A stretch of 64,000 bases of DNA from RPQJ01 sp963748985 (GCA_963748985.1 CAVVKQ010000001.1:310001-374000); one strand, 5' to 3'. Positions 20,651-30,181 are shown, counted from the first letter of the stretch. Made by a program: numbers and translations. Notes: a model not told the origin generated them from the sequence alone.

Positions 20651-21127
20651 ATGATCGATCACCGCAGAATCCGCGAACGTCACCGCGAACTGTCGTACGT
20701 CACCGGCCGGTTCATGACCGAACACCTGATCCGCGTTCACAAGTTGTTCGAGGGTGACTTGACGGCCGCGATCGTGCTGGCCACGGTGGCCCAGCACAAC
20801 GTACAGCGGTATTACGACGAGATCGGGCGGGATGCGCCTGAGGGTTTCGATCCGCTGGTCGCTGCCGACAAGCACCTGCCGCACCTGCGACCGTGCAATG
20901 CGTTATCCGTTAGTACGGCGACCGGTGTCCCGCGCGAGACGGTGCGCCGCAAAGTCCGGTGGCTCGTCGATAAGGGGTGGCTCAGCATCGGCGAGCGTGG
21001 CCAGCTGTGTGTCGTAAACGGGATGTCCAGGGATTTCCAGGACTTCGACATCGGGACAACCGAACGGTTGCTCGAATGCATGCGGGCCTTGACGCGGGTG
21101 CTCGACGCGCCGGCGGCTGGAAAGTGA
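20651..21127 (+). CDS. Winged-helix DNA-binding protein (unknown regulator)
   Basis: The protein has 158 aa from the ATG at 20651, which follows GGAGGGG by 11 nt; start codons 45-54 nt upstream are less well placed. The central part ALSVSTATGVPRETVRRKV, then RWLVDKGWL, is a winged helix-turn-helix of the Crp/MarR kind, followed by a wing (GERGQLCVVNG) and a C-terminal helix. The N-terminal third is helical with no recognised ligand domain. It diverges from the efflux operon (191 bp between start codons), so it could regulate that operon, but this is positional inference only. Confidence 0.65.
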   Translation: MIDHRRIRERHRELSYVTGRFMTEHLIRVHKLFEGDLTAAIVLATVAQHNVQRYYDEIGRDAPEGFDPLVAADKHLPHLRPCNALSVSTATGVPRETVRRKVRWLVDKGWLSIGERGQLCVVNGMSRDFQDFDIGTTERLLECMRALTRVLDAPAAGK

Positions 21128-21149
21128 CGCAACGATCGACGCCGCGACC

Positions 21150-23738
21150 TCACGTCGGATCGTTGCGTTCGTCCAGCAGTTCCTTCAGCCGGTATAGCAC
21201 GTCGAGTGCCGCGCGCGGACTGAGCGACTCGGGGTCGACGCCCTCGAGCATCCTGCGCAGCACGGATTCGGTTTCGTTCTCCGGCATCGACAATGCCAGC
21301 TCCTGCTGCGGCGTCGGCGGCCTGGTCGCGTGCTCCCGCTCTTCCAGCTCGTGCAGGTACCGACGGGCTTCCCCAATGACGGGCTTCGGCACGCCTGCCA
21401 GGCGTGCGACCTGCAGACCGTAGCTCTGGTTGGCCGGGCCCTCCTTGACGGCGTGCAGGAAGACGAGCTGATCCCCGTGCTCCGTGGCGTCGAGATGGAC
21501 GTTGGCGCAAGCGGGCAGTTCGTCCCCGAGCGCGGTCAGCTCGAAGTAGTGCGTCGCGAACAGCGTGAACGCACCGATTTCGCGTCCCAGATGCCGGGCA
21601 CACGCCCACGCCAGCGACAGGCCATCGAAAGTGCTGGTGCCGCGACCAATCTCGTCCATCAGCACGAGGCTGTCGCGCGTGGCGTTGTTCAGGATGTTCG
21701 CGGCCTCGGTCATCTCGACCATGAACGTCGAACGGCCGCCGGCGAGATCGTCGGCCGCGCCGATGCGCGTGAAGACGCGATCAACCGGTCCGATGCGCGC
21801 AGACTCCGCCGGCACGAAGCTCCCGATGCCGGCGAGGATGACGATCAGCGCGGCCTGCCGCATGTAGGTCGATTTGCCGCCCATGTTCGGGCCCGTGACG
21901 ATCAGCATGCGTCGACCGTCGCGCAGGTCCAGGTCGTTCGGCACGAACGGACCGTCGATGTGCTGCTCGACCACCAGGTGCCGCCCGCCACGAATGTCGA
22001 TGCGCGATTCATCGCAGAGTTCCGGCCGTGCCAGTCGCAGCGTGATGGCACGCTCGGCGAGATTGCCGAGCACGTCGAGCGCGGCGAGCGCTGCGGCCAT
22101 CGCCTGCAATGCCGGCAAAGTCTCAGTCAGCGTGTCGAGCAACCCCTCGTAGAGTTCGCGTTCGCGGGCCATGGCGCGATCGCGTGCCCCCAGCACCTTG
22201 TCCTCGAACGACTTCAGTTCGCTCGTGATGTAGCGTTCGGCATTCTTGACCGTCTGTCGCCGCACCCAGTCGGCCGGTACACGGTCGGCCTGGCTGCGGC
22301 TCACCTCGATGAAGTAGCCCTGCACGCGGTTGTAGCCGAAGCGCAGGTTCTGGAAGCCGGTGCGTTCGCGTTCGCGCGCTTCCAGGTCGAGCAGCGCTTC
22401 GTCGCTGTGCTCGCTGATGCGGCGAAGTTCGTCGAGGCCGGCGTCGAATCCGGTGGCAAAGACACCACCTTCGCGCAGCAGCGCGGGTGGCGTTTCGATC
22501 AGCGCCTGCAGCAGATGCTGGTAAATCGCGGGATGCGTGCCGACGCCCGCGGCCAGGCGCTGCAGCAGCGGGGCGTCCAGTGTCGCGAGTTGCGTCTGCA
22601 GTTCAGGCAGGCAACCCAGGGCTGCGCGCAGCTGCGACAAGTCGCGGGGCCGTGCAGACCGCAGCGCCACGCGCGCGAGGATGCGTTCGACGTCTCCAAC
22701 CTTGCGCAGCAGGGCGTGCAGCGACGAATGCGAACCTGCATCGAGCAGTGTCTCGATCGCCTGCAGCCGCAGCATGCGCGGCTCGACGCCACGCAGTGGA
22801 CGCTGGATCCAGCGCCGCAGTTCGCGTCCGCCCATCGCCGTGGCCGTGCGGTCGAGTACGCCGAGCAACGTGCTGTCGCTGCGGCCGGACAGGCTGCTGT
22901 CGAGTTCGAGGTTGCGACGGGTTGCGGCGTCGAGCAGCAGGCTGTCTTCGCGCAGCTCCGTGCGAATTCCGCGCAGGTGGGGGAGGGCGGACTTCTGTGT
23001 CTCGCGCACGTAGTTGAGCAGGCAACCCGCGGCACCAATCGCGAGGGATTGTCCGGCGAGGCCGAAACCCGCGAGATCGCGCGTACCGAACTGTTCGCAC
23101 AATTGCCGCTCAGCGCTGCCCGCTTCGAAGTGCCACGGCGGGCGCTGCCGCACGCAGATGTCGTTGCGACCCTGCAGCCGCTCCAGCGCGTTCTCGGGAA
23201 CGAGCAGTTCCGCCGGGCGCAGTCGTTCCAGCTCTGCGGCGAGCGCTTCTTCGCCCGAGGCCTGCAGCGCATGAAAACGGCCGCTCGAGAGCTCGAGCCA
23301 GGCGAGGCCAAAGCCGTCGGCGCCGGGGGAGATGGCCGCCAGCAATGTGTCGCGACGCTCTTCGAGCAATGAATCGTCGGTGACGGTGCCGGGCGTGACG
23401 ACACGCACCACCTGCCGTTCGACCGGGCCTTTCGCTTTGGCGGGATCACCGATCTGTTCGCAGATCGCCACCGACTCGCCCTTGCGCACGGCACGCGCCA
23501 GATAGTTGTCGAGTGTCTGCACCGGCACGCCCGCCATCGGAATCGGCTCGCCACCGGAGGTGCCGCGGGCCGTCAGCGTGATATCGAGCAGTCGTGAAGC
23601 CTTGCGGGCGTCGTCGAAGAACAGTTCGTAGAAGTCCCCCATTCGATAAAACAGGAGCACGTCCGGGTACTGCGCCTTGATGCGCAGGTACTGGGTCATG
23701 ACGGGGGTGTTGGGCGGGGATTTGAGCTGTTCTGTCAC
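21150..23738 (-). CDS. mutS: DNA mismatch repair protein MutS
   Basis: The protein has 862 aa from a GTG at 23738 (TEQLKSPPNTPVMTQYLRIK). The mismatch-reading motif is present as RMGDFYELF, where the Phe-x-Glu of DFYE intercalates at mispairs. Connector, lever and clamp domains follow. The ATPase has Walker A GPNMGGKST, LVLMDEIGRGTSTFDG (Walker B, signature) and a helix-turn-helix near LQVARLAGVP. The length equals that of other gammaproteobacterial MutS proteins. An upstream extension to 23807 lacks homology and is not used. Confidence 0.96.
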   Translation of the reverse strand: MTEQLKSPPNTPVMTQYLRIKAQYPDVLLFYRMGDFYELFFDDARKASRLLDITLTARGTSGGEPIPMAGVPVQTLDNYLARAVRKGESVAICEQIGDPAKAKGPVERQVVRVVTPGTVTDDSLLEERRDTLLAAISPGADGFGLAWLELSSGRFHALQASGEEALAAELERLRPAELLVPENALERLQGRNDICVRQRPPWHFEAGSAERQLCEQFGTRDLAGFGLAGQSLAIGAAGCLLNYVRETQKSALPHLRGIRTELREDSLLLDAATRRNLELDSSLSGRSDSTLLGVLDRTATAMGGRELRRWIQRPLRGVEPRMLRLQAIETLLDAGSHSSLHALLRKVGDVERILARVALRSARPRDLSQLRAALGCLPELQTQLATLDAPLLQRLAAGVGTHPAIYQHLLQALIETPPALLREGGVFATGFDAGLDELRRISEHSDEALLDLEARERERTGFQNLRFGYNRVQGYFIEVSRSQADRVPADWVRRQTVKNAERYITSELKSFEDKVLGARDRAMARERELYEGLLDTLTETLPALQAMAAALAALDVLGNLAERAITLRLARPELCDESRIDIRGGRHLVVEQHIDGPFVPNDLDLRDGRRMLIVTGPNMGGKSTYMRQAALIVILAGIGSFVPAESARIGPVDRVFTRIGAADDLAGGRSTFMVEMTEAANILNNATRDSLVLMDEIGRGTSTFDGLSLAWACARHLGREIGAFTLFATHYFELTALGDELPACANVHLDATEHGDQLVFLHAVKEGPANQSYGLQVARLAGVPKPVIGEARRYLHELEEREHATRPPTPQQELALSMPENETESVLRRMLEGVDPESLSPRAALDVLYRLKELLDERNDPT

Positions 23739-23868
23739 GCTGTGGAATTCTAGCCTTTTGCCCTGTCGGTCAGCGAACGAGCCGGGTGCACGGCAGGCAC
23801 GCTGCATCGTTTCGCCCCGAATGGGTCAAACTAGGACGCCCGGCCGCTCTGGCCCGCGAGGATTCCGC

Positions 23869-25704
23869 ATGCGCAAGACGATCGACTTCCTGCTCAATGA
23901 CTGGCTCGACGTCGCCGCGCTGGTCGAGCGGTCGCGGTACAGCGAACACAGCCGCGAAACGTTCGCGTCGGTGCTCGATACCTGCCAGCGCATTGCGGAG
24001 GAGAAGTTCGCGCCGTTCAACCGGCTCGTCGACGTGCAGGAACCGCGCCTCGAAAACGGGGTCGTCATCCTGCCGCAGTGTGCCTACGACGCGGCGCGGG
24101 CCTACGTCGACTCGGGAATGCTCGCGGCAACGCAGGACTACGACGTCGGTGGCATGCAGCTGCCCTACGTCGTCGAACTGGCCGCCAATGCCTTTTTCGC
24201 CAAGGCAGGGATCGGCCTCGGTGGCGGCGGCATGCTCACGGTCGGCAACGCCAACCTGTTGCTGGCGCACGGGACGCCGCGGCAGAAATCCGCATTTGCG
24301 CAGCGGGAGATCGACGGCAAGTGGTTCGGCACGATGTGTCTCTCGGAGCCGCAGGCAGGCTCGAGCCTGTCCGACATCCTGACGCGCGCGACACCCGACG
24401 GCGACGATTTTGCGCAGGACGAACTCGGCCCGCGTTACCGACTCACCGGCAACAAGATGTGGATCAGCAACGGCGAGCACGACCTGTCCGAAAACATCGT
24501 GCACCTGGTGCTGGCCAAGATTCCCGCCGCGGACGGCAAGCTCGTCCCTGGGGTGCGGGGCATTTCGCTGTTCATCGTGCCGAAGCTGCTGGCCAATGCG
24601 GCAGGCGAACTCACGGGTGAACGCAACGACGTCGCGCTCGCGGGCCTGAATCACAAGATGGGTTTCCGCGGCATACCGAACACGCTGCTCAATTTTGGTG
24701 AAGGCACGTTCCCGGTGCGCGGTCGTCCGGGTGCGATCGGCTACCTCGTCGGCAAGCCCGGTGACGGCCTCAAGTGCATGTTCCACATGATGAACGAGGC
24801 CCGCATCGGCGTCGGGCTAGGAGCCGTGGGTATCGGCTACGCGGGCTACGAGGCGAGCCTCGATTACGCCCGCAATCGCAAGCAGGGGCGTCCGTCGACG
24901 CCGGCCGGCAAGGATCCGGCGTCGCCACCCGTGAGCATCATCGAGCACGCGGACGTGAAACGCATGCTGCTCGCGCAGAAGTCGTACGTGGAAGGCGGGC
25001 TGGCGCTCGAGCTTTATTGCGGCCGGCTGGTCGACGAAGCCAGGACGGGATCTGCCGAGAGCGTGCCTGCGATCAAGGCACTGCTCGAGATCCTGACGCC
25101 GATCGCGAAGAGCTGGCCGAGCGAGTGGTGCCTCGAGGCAAACAACCTCGCCATCCAGGTGCATGGCGGCTACGGCTACACACGTGATTTTCCGGTCGAG
25201 CAATACTGGCGCGACAACCGCCTCAACATGATTCACGAAGGCACGCACGGCATCCAGGGACTGGACCTGCTGGGGCGCAAGGTGTTGATGGACGACGGCC
25301 GCGCGCTCGACCTGCTGTCGCAGCGCATCGGCCAGTCCGTGCAGCAAGCGGGCGGGCATGCGGAGTTGCAAGCCGGGTCCGCTGCGGTCACCCGTGGATT
25401 GCAGACGCTGCTGGATGCGACCCGCGCCGCGTGGAGTACTCGCCAGCCAGAGGAAGCGCTGGCCAACGCGACCCCCTACCTGCAGGCGTTTGGGCACGTC
25501 GTCGTGGCCTGGCTGTGGCTCGACGTCGCTCGTGTCGCGGTCGCCGCGCCTGCGGGCAAGGATGACGCCTTCCTGCGCGGCAAACTCCAGGCGGCAAACT
25601 ATTTCTTCGATTTCGAGCTGCCGAAGATCGATGCGTGGCTGGCCGTGGTCGCGGCTCGCAATCCAACGTGTCGCGAGATGCAGGACGCGTGGTTCGAGAG
25701 CTGA
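23869..25704 (+). CDS. Long-type acyl-CoA dehydrogenase (DmdC/FadE-like, about 600 aa)
   Basis: This 611-aa FAD enzyme oxidises an acyl-CoA to the enoyl-CoA. The ATG at 23869 follows GAGGAT. The acyl-CoA dehydrogenase N, middle (MCLSEPQAGSSLSD) and C domains appear in order; the catalytic-base region is RLNMIHEGTHGIQGLDLL. A further about 120-residue C-terminal domain is typical of the subgroup that includes 3-methylmercaptopropionyl-CoA dehydrogenase and phenylacyl-CoA dehydrogenases. The actual substrate cannot be read from sequence. It is monocistronic and divergent from mutS. Confidence 0.85.
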   Translation: MRKTIDFLLNDWLDVAALVERSRYSEHSRETFASVLDTCQRIAEEKFAPFNRLVDVQEPRLENGVVILPQCAYDAARAYVDSGMLAATQDYDVGGMQLPYVVELAANAFFAKAGIGLGGGGMLTVGNANLLLAHGTPRQKSAFAQREIDGKWFGTMCLSEPQAGSSLSDILTRATPDGDDFAQDELGPRYRLTGNKMWISNGEHDLSENIVHLVLAKIPAADGKLVPGVRGISLFIVPKLLANAAGELTGERNDVALAGLNHKMGFRGIPNTLLNFGEGTFPVRGRPGAIGYLVGKPGDGLKCMFHMMNEARIGVGLGAVGIGYAGYEASLDYARNRKQGRPSTPAGKDPASPPVSIIEHADVKRMLLAQKSYVEGGLALELYCGRLVDEARTGSAESVPAIKALLEILTPIAKSWPSEWCLEANNLAIQVHGGYGYTRDFPVEQYWRDNRLNMIHEGTHGIQGLDLLGRKVLMDDGRALDLLSQRIGQSVQQAGGHAELQAGSAAVTRGLQTLLDATRAAWSTRQPEEALANATPYLQAFGHVVVAWLWLDVARVAVAAPAGKDDAFLRGKLQAANYFFDFELPKIDAWLAVVAARNPTCREMQDAWFES

Positions 25705-25879
25705 GTGGTTCCCTGCCGCCAGGCGTTTCGGCCAGGCGCCGTCACCAGTTCTGCTCAAAGCAAAGCCGAGGCGCCCCGGTGGCGTTAGAATCATCGGCTG
25801 AATACCCGACGACGCCCGGACCCCATGGAGGTTCGGTCGTGCGTTGTTCCCGACTAAGACCACATGGAGCAGTTCAACA

Positions 25880-26503
25880 ATGAAACTCGTCAAGCTTTCG
25901 ATCGCGGCCCTCTGCCTGGCATGGGCCTCGGGCTGCAGCACTCCTGAAGTCGCCGCACCCGCAGCGGCTCCGGCACCAGCACCAGCACCAGTTTCGGCAC
26001 CCGCTGCAGCGCCGGCTGGCAATACTATGGTCGCAACCGTCGAATTGACCGCGATCGTGACCGCGATCAACCATGCGACGCGTGAAGTCACGTTGAAGAA
26101 GGAAGACGGCACCGAAGTCACCTTCGTCGCCAGCGAGGACGTCAAGAACCTCCCCCAGGTAAAGGTGGGCGACGTGCTGCACGTGGTGTACGCCGAAGCG
26201 CTTGCGTATGAAGTCAGGAAGGGTGGCACGACCGCGGCCCCGGTAGTCGCGGTTGCCGGCGGCGCAGCCGAGCTGGGTCAGAGGCCGGCAGGTGCGCTGG
26301 CGCGCCAGACCACCGCGACGGTCGCGATCACGGCGATTGATCGAACGGTGCCCTCGGTGACGTTCCAGGGGCCCGCGGGCAACACGCGTACGATCAAGGT
26401 GCTGCATCCGGAACGACTCGAAGGCGTGAGCGTGGGTGACACGGTCGAACTGACCTTCACCGAAGCACTCGCCATCAAGGTCGTCGAGGCTTCCGCCAAG
26501 TAG
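25880..26503 (+). CDS. Putative lipoprotein with two related beta-rich repeats
   Basis: The protein has 207 aa from the ATG at 25880 (GGAG 10 nt upstream). The signal ends WASGC, then a Pro/Ala linker (about 22-50). Two similar modules follow: VELTAIVTAINHATREVTLK...VKVGDVLHVVYAEALAYEV and VAITAIDRTVPSVTFQ...VSVGDTVELTFTEALAIKV. The internal repeat suggests a duplicated small beta domain, perhaps OB-like. The function is unknown. Confidence 0.7.
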   Translation: MKLVKLSIAALCLAWASGCSTPEVAAPAAAPAPAPAPVSAPAAAPAGNTMVATVELTAIVTAINHATREVTLKKEDGTEVTFVASEDVKNLPQVKVGDVLHVVYAEALAYEVRKGGTTAAPVVAVAGGAAELGQRPAGALARQTTATVAITAIDRTVPSVTFQGPAGNTRTIKVLHPERLEGVSVGDTVELTFTEALAIKVVEASAK

Positions 26504-26524
26504 GCCGGCGGCGCCCAGTTTGAT

Positions 26525-26555
26525 GCCCGCTCGATTCGTTACGACTCGAGCGGGC
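26525..26555. terminator. GC-rich hairpin between convergent genes
   Basis: GCCCGCTCGA pairs with TCGAGCGGGC across an 11-nt loop, midway between two convergent stops. There is no clear U-run on either side, so it is a weak terminator candidate. Confidence 0.4.
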
Positions 26556-26576
26556 GCGACCTGCACAGGCTGGAAG

Positions 26577-27259
26577 TCAGCGGAACGCGTATACCCACGA
26601 CGCCGCGATCCGGTCCACGTTCGTTTCGCCCGTTGTCTTCGAATCGCCCAGCCCGTCGAAGTGCTGGTAGTCGAGTCGCACGCTCCAGGTGCCCGAGTAC
26701 CGGTACGACGCGCCCAGGCCGTAGAGCATGTCCTGGGTATCTTCCGAGACGTTGTCCCTGGACGAGAGCGTGCTGTTGCGCGCGTGTGCCGTCAGCGTCG
26801 TCGTCGCGAAGATCATGCCGAGCCGCGCGTAGACATCCCATGACCGGTTGATCGGCCAGATGCCGAGTGCGGAGGCGGCAACGCCTTTCGAGTCCGTTTC
26901 TGCATCAAACGCGATTGTGTCGGTGGTCGTGCCGTCGGTCACGTCACCGCGCGCTTCGTACTTGCCGGTACCGAGCGTCAGCCATTCCGCCTCGACGGCC
27001 AGGTAGGGCAGGACGCGGTAGCCGGCGAACACGCCGAACGAAGCGTCGTTTTCGCTCGAACTCGAGGTCGCCGACAACGCGGTGAGTCCGCCCTGCGTCA
27101 GCGCATCGGACAGCGCGGCATCGTACGCGTTCTCGTCGATATCCAACTGGTCGCGCCGATGTTCACGCCGACGTAGAAGCCCCGGTTGTCGTCAGCCTGC
27201 GCGGCGGCGGCGCCGAGGGCGAGGGTGGCTGCGACGGTCAGGCCAAGGATGCGATTCAT
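26577..27259 (-). CDS. Outer-membrane beta-barrel protein, OmpA-like porin fold (one frameshift)
   Basis: A signal peptide (MNRILGLTVAATLALGAAAAQA) leads into an 8-strand-type barrel: GFYVGVNIGA, FGVFAGYRVLPYLAVEAEWL, LGIWPINRSWDVYARLGM, LYGLGASYRYSGTWSVRLDY, ending IAASWVYAFR. One base is missing in the GG at 27149-27150 (CC on the coding strand), separating NIGAT from LDIDENAYD. Otherwise it is a complete protein of about 227 aa. The ligand or pore role is unknown. Confidence 0.75.
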
Positions 27260-27375
27260 TGCCAACTCCAGTTGTCGTGTCAAACCTGACTCCACCTTAT
27301 CCTGCCTGCTTCCGTTGCGCGAGCCACGGTGAATACCGACTGACCCATTTCACATATTTGCCGCGCGCCACCCAA

Positions 27376-27402
27376 TAAAAAGCCGGGCCCCGTGGCCCGG
27401 CT
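27376..27402 (-). terminator. Rho-independent terminator
   Basis: On the minus strand AGCCGGGCC pairs with GGCCCGGCT across a 4-nt loop and is followed by TTTTTATT. It lies 35 nt downstream of the DUF4136 gene stop and probably ends the 29.06-27.44 kb transcript. Confidence 0.85.
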
Positions 27403-27436
27403 TCGTCCCGCACCGCACGGGGCGGAGTAACGACTG

Positions 27437-28057
27437 CTACTTCTTCTCGACCGGCGCGACGGGGGCCGACTGCCCTGCGACGAACGGGTACTTGGCGAAA
27501 ATTGCCGCTACCGCGTTGTTCAGGGTGCCCTCCTTGTCCTTCATCATCTTGGACGTGACGACGTCCTCGAGCCCGCCCTGGAACACGGCCTGGCGCTTCT
27601 CACGATCGATGACGTCCATGACCAGCGTGCCCACGTTGTAGCGGCGCGTCGTCACTTCCGTACCGCCGTAACCGTAGGCCCCGTAAGGTGCGCCGCCCCA
27701 GCCGCGATACCCGTACGACGGGCCGTAATACGGCGCTGGTGTCGACTGGATGTCGGTCTTCTCCTCGAGCTTGCCCTTGAAGTTGAGCAGCAGGTCCGGG
27801 TTGTCGGACCTGGTGTAGCCGCGCGCTTCCATTTCGCGCGCCGCCGCCTGCTGCAGCATCTGCTGGGCGATCGACTGGAACTCGGCAGGGTTGCCGCTGG
27901 AAGCCGAGAGGAAGTTGTAGGTCTTGTACTTACCGAAGTCGGCGGCACGGTCGTAGTCGCCGCGAACGTCGGGACCGCTGGCGCAACCGCCGGCAAGCGC
28001 TGCCGCCGCCACGACGGCCGCGACGAACGGCATGCGGGTCAAACGTAGATTGAACAT
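27437..28057 (-). CDS. DUF4136 lipoprotein
   Basis: This 206-aa lipoprotein has a signal ending LAGGC. The DUF4136 pattern follows: DYDRAADFGKYKTYNF, MEARGYTRSDNPDLLLNF, a Tyr/Gly-rich insert (about 108-133), and VGTLVMDVIDREKRQAVFQG. DUF4136 proteins are outer-membrane or periplasmic and of unknown function. Third gene of a minus-strand trio with two small secreted helical proteins; a terminator follows. Confidence 0.8.
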   Translation of the reverse strand: MFNLRLTRMPFVAAVVAAAALAGGCASGPDVRGDYDRAADFGKYKTYNFLSASSGNPAEFQSIAQQMLQQAAAREMEARGYTRSDNPDLLLNFKGKLEEKTDIQSTPAPYYGPSYGYRGWGGAPYGAYGYGGTEVTTRRYNVGTLVMDVIDREKRQAVFQGGLEDVVTSKMMKDKEGTLNNAVAAIFAKYPFVAGQSAPVAPVEKK

Positions 28058-28075
28058 GAATGGCTACCTCGCGGA

Positions 28076-28549
28076 TTACTTGGCGAGCGGAATACCCTGG
28101 ATGCTCGGCAGGCGCAGCAGCGTGTTCAGCTTGTTCTCGACCTGCACGAAACGCAGCACCCTGGCCGTTGGCAGGACTTTGTCCAGCCTCTTGGCCGTGG
28201 ACTTGACCAGTGCCAGCTCATCGTCCTGCAGCTTGAACCAGTCCTTCAGCAGGCCCTTGGCGGCGTCGTCGGTCATGGAGTCGTAGTTGGAGGAGTAGGC
28301 ATTGATCAGATCGACGCCGCGCTGCATCAGCTCCTTGCGGTCGGCCTGGTAGGCGTCGTAGATCGGCGTGAACGCGGTCATCTGAGCGTCATCGAGCGCC
28401 ATGGCCTTGAGCACCACCGCGCGCTTGTCGGCCTGGATCTGCGCGATCAGCTGCTGTGTGTCGTCGTAGGTCGACTGCGCCTGTGCAGTGAACGGCGCCG
28501 CGATTGACAGCAGTGCAGTGGCGGCAAGGGCGATCTTGAGACTCTTCAT
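28076..28549 (-). CDS. Small secreted helical protein (paralogue 1)
   Basis: A 157-aa protein with a cleavable signal (MKSLKIALAATALLSIAAPFTAQA). The mature part is almost all alpha-helix with repeated charged heptads: DKRAVVLKAMALDDAQMTAF, PIYDAYQADRKELM. It aligns with the next gene (DKRAVVLKA / DKRAVYAQN; F-P-YD-Y; VLRF-Q-E-KL / ALRYAQIETRL). The layout recalls Spy/CpxP-like periplasmic proteins but I do not see the LTxxQ motif. Unknown function. Confidence 0.7.
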   Translation of the reverse strand: MKSLKIALAATALLSIAAPFTAQAQSTYDDTQQLIAQIQADKRAVVLKAMALDDAQMTAFTPIYDAYQADRKELMQRGVDLINAYSSNYDSMTDDAAKGLLKDWFKLQDDELALVKSTAKRLDKVLPTARVLRFVQVENKLNTLLRLPSIQGIPLAK

Positions 28550-28576
28550 GTTGGGGCTCCGTGGATCCTGGTTTGC

Positions 28577-29059
28577 TTACTGTGCGAGTGGGATCAGGCC
28601 GTAGACGTCGCGACGGATCATGTTGTCCAGACGAGTCTCGATCTGCGCGTAACGCAGCGCCTTCACCGGTGGCAGCGCCTTGGCTACTTTCTTCGTGTAT
28701 GTCTGCTTGAGGGCCTCGCGGTCCTTCTCGATCTGCATCTTCTTCTTGAGCATTGCCGTGGCGTCGGCGTCGGTCATCGCGCCGTACTTGGCGGCGTAGT
28801 CGTCGACCAGCGCGAGAAATTCGTCGTTGAGCTTCTTGGCCTTGCCTTCGTATTCGTCGTAGACCGGCCAGAAGGCGTGGCTCTCCGCATCCGTCAGCTG
28901 CAGGTTCTGCGCGTAGACCGCGCGCTTGTCGGTCATGACCTGCTTGAGGATGATCTGCTCATCCGTCTTGACGCTCTGCGCCGCAGGGGCAGCCTGCGCG
29001 TGGGTCAGGACGGGGAAGGCAGCGACGGTGAGCGCCACTGCAAGCGAAGCGATTTTCAT
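28577..29059 (-). CDS. Small secreted helical protein (paralogue 2)
   Basis: A 160-aa protein from the ATG at 29059 with a signal ending LTHAQA. The mature helical region (LKQVMTDKRAVYAQNLQLTD, FWPVYDEYEGKAKKL) is a diverged tandem copy of the gene downstream. Upstream in-frame starts at up to 29278 overlap the divergent pncC gene and give no signal peptide, so they are rejected. Probably first gene of the 29.06-27.44 kb operon. Unknown function. Confidence 0.7.
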   Translation of the reverse strand: MKIASLAVALTVAAFPVLTHAQAAPAAQSVKTDEQIILKQVMTDKRAVYAQNLQLTDAESHAFWPVYDEYEGKAKKLNDEFLALVDDYAAKYGAMTDADATAMLKKKMQIEKDREALKQTYTKKVAKALPPVKALRYAQIETRLDNMIRRDVYGLIPLAQ

Positions 29060-29150
29060 GGGTTCCTGCCTGTTTGTTGGTGATCCAAGCCTCGGCTTGC
29101 ACGATAGCGACGGCGTGCCGCTGCTCGCAAGGGGCCGGTAGAATTGTCGC

Positions 29151-29654
29151 ATGACGGCCCCCACCGATGTTGACCTGCAGCAGTTGGCCCGGTCCGTGGG
29201 GGAGCGTTTACAAGCCCGCGCCGGGACGCTCGTCACGGCCGAGTCCTGTACCGGCGGCTGGATCGCCAAAGCGTGCACGGACGTGGCCGGCAGTTCGCGC
29301 TGGTTTCAAGGTGGGGTGGTTGCCTACTCGAACCCCCTCAAGGTCGCGTTCCTTGACGTGCCGGAGGGTCTGCTCGAGCAGCACGGTGCCGTGAGCGAGC
29401 CGGTCGTACGGGCGATGGCGGCGGGGGTCCTGGCGCGTACCGGCAGTACCGTGGCCGTCGCCGTGAGCGGGGTGGCTGGACCGGACGGCGGTACGGTCGA
29501 TAAACCCGCAGGGACGGTCTGGCTGGCCTGGGCCTGGCGCGAACAGGACGGTTCGTTGCGAACCGAGACACGCTGCGAACGGTTCCCGGGCGGGCGCGAC
29601 GAGGTGCGGCGCTGGACGGTCCGATGCGCGCTGGACCGACTGCTCGCCGCATGA
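29151..29654 (+). CDS. pncC: Nicotinamide-nucleotide amidohydrolase (CinA C-terminal domain)
   Basis: This 167-aa stand-alone CinA C-domain deamidates NMN to NaMN in pyridine-nucleotide salvage. The motifs TAESCTGGWI, GGVVAYSNPLK and AVSGVAGPDGGT are clear. The recA neighbourhood (cinA/pncC-recA-recX) is common in bacteria. The stop overlaps the thpR start (ATGA). Confidence 0.9.
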   Translation: MTAPTDVDLQQLARSVGERLQARAGTLVTAESCTGGWIAKACTDVAGSSRWFQGGVVAYSNPLKVAFLDVPEGLLEQHGAVSEPVVRAMAAGVLARTGSTVAVAVSGVAGPDGGTVDKPAGTVWLAWAWREQDGSLRTETRCERFPGGRDEVRRWTVRCALDRLLAA

Positions 29655-30181
29655 GCGACCGGCTCTTTTTCGCGCTCTGGCCCGATCCCGCCGTGCTGCA
29701 GGCGCTGCGTGCGCGCATCGATGAGATCGCGGCCTCGATCCAGGGCAAACTGCAGCGTCCCGACCAGTGGCACGTCACGCTCGAGTTCATGGGCCAGGTT
29801 CCCCACAACCGGCAGCCTGCGCTGCGGGCCGCCGCCGACCGTGTGAGAAGAACGCCGTTCATGATCGAGTTCGATCGGGTCGAGCACTGGTGCAAGCCGC
29901 AAGTCTTGTGCCTCGTGGCGAGTCGCGCGCCAAAGGGGCTCGCAGCGCTCGTCACCCAGTTGCGCGTGGAGCTCGCCGCGGAAGGTTTCGCGATAGAGGC
30001 GCGACCATTCCGCCCACACGTGACGCTCGCACGCAGAGTGCGATCAGCCGCGGATTCCCTGCTCGAGCCACCGCTTTCGTGGCGTGCCGACGGCTTTGCG
30101 CTCGTGCGCTCCGTGACCGATCCGGCAGGCTCACGCTATGAGCCTCTGCACTGGTGGAATCACGCGGTCGAAGGCGGCTGA
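29651..30181 (+). CDS. thpR: RNA 2',3'-cyclic phosphodiesterase (2'-5' RNA ligase family)
   Basis: This 176-aa 2H-phosphoesterase has two HxT motifs, WHVTLEF (about 41) and RPHVTLAR (about 126), in the two symmetric lobes. Family members hydrolyse 2',3'-cyclic phosphates and can join tRNA halves by 2'-5' bonds in vitro. The start ATG at 29651 overlaps the pncC stop by 4 nt. Confidence 0.9.
   Translation: MSDRLFFALWPDPAVLQALRARIDEIAASIQGKLQRPDQWHVTLEFMGQVPHNRQPALRAAADRVRRTPFMIEFDRVEHWCKPQVLCLVASRAPKGLAALVTQLRVELAAEGFAIEARPFRPHVTLARRVRSAADSLLEPPLSWRADGFALVRSVTDPAGSRYEPLHWWNHAVEGG

Noticed and set aside
21330..23372. Plus-strand open frame of 680 codons
   Set aside because: Antisense to mutS; no homology seen.
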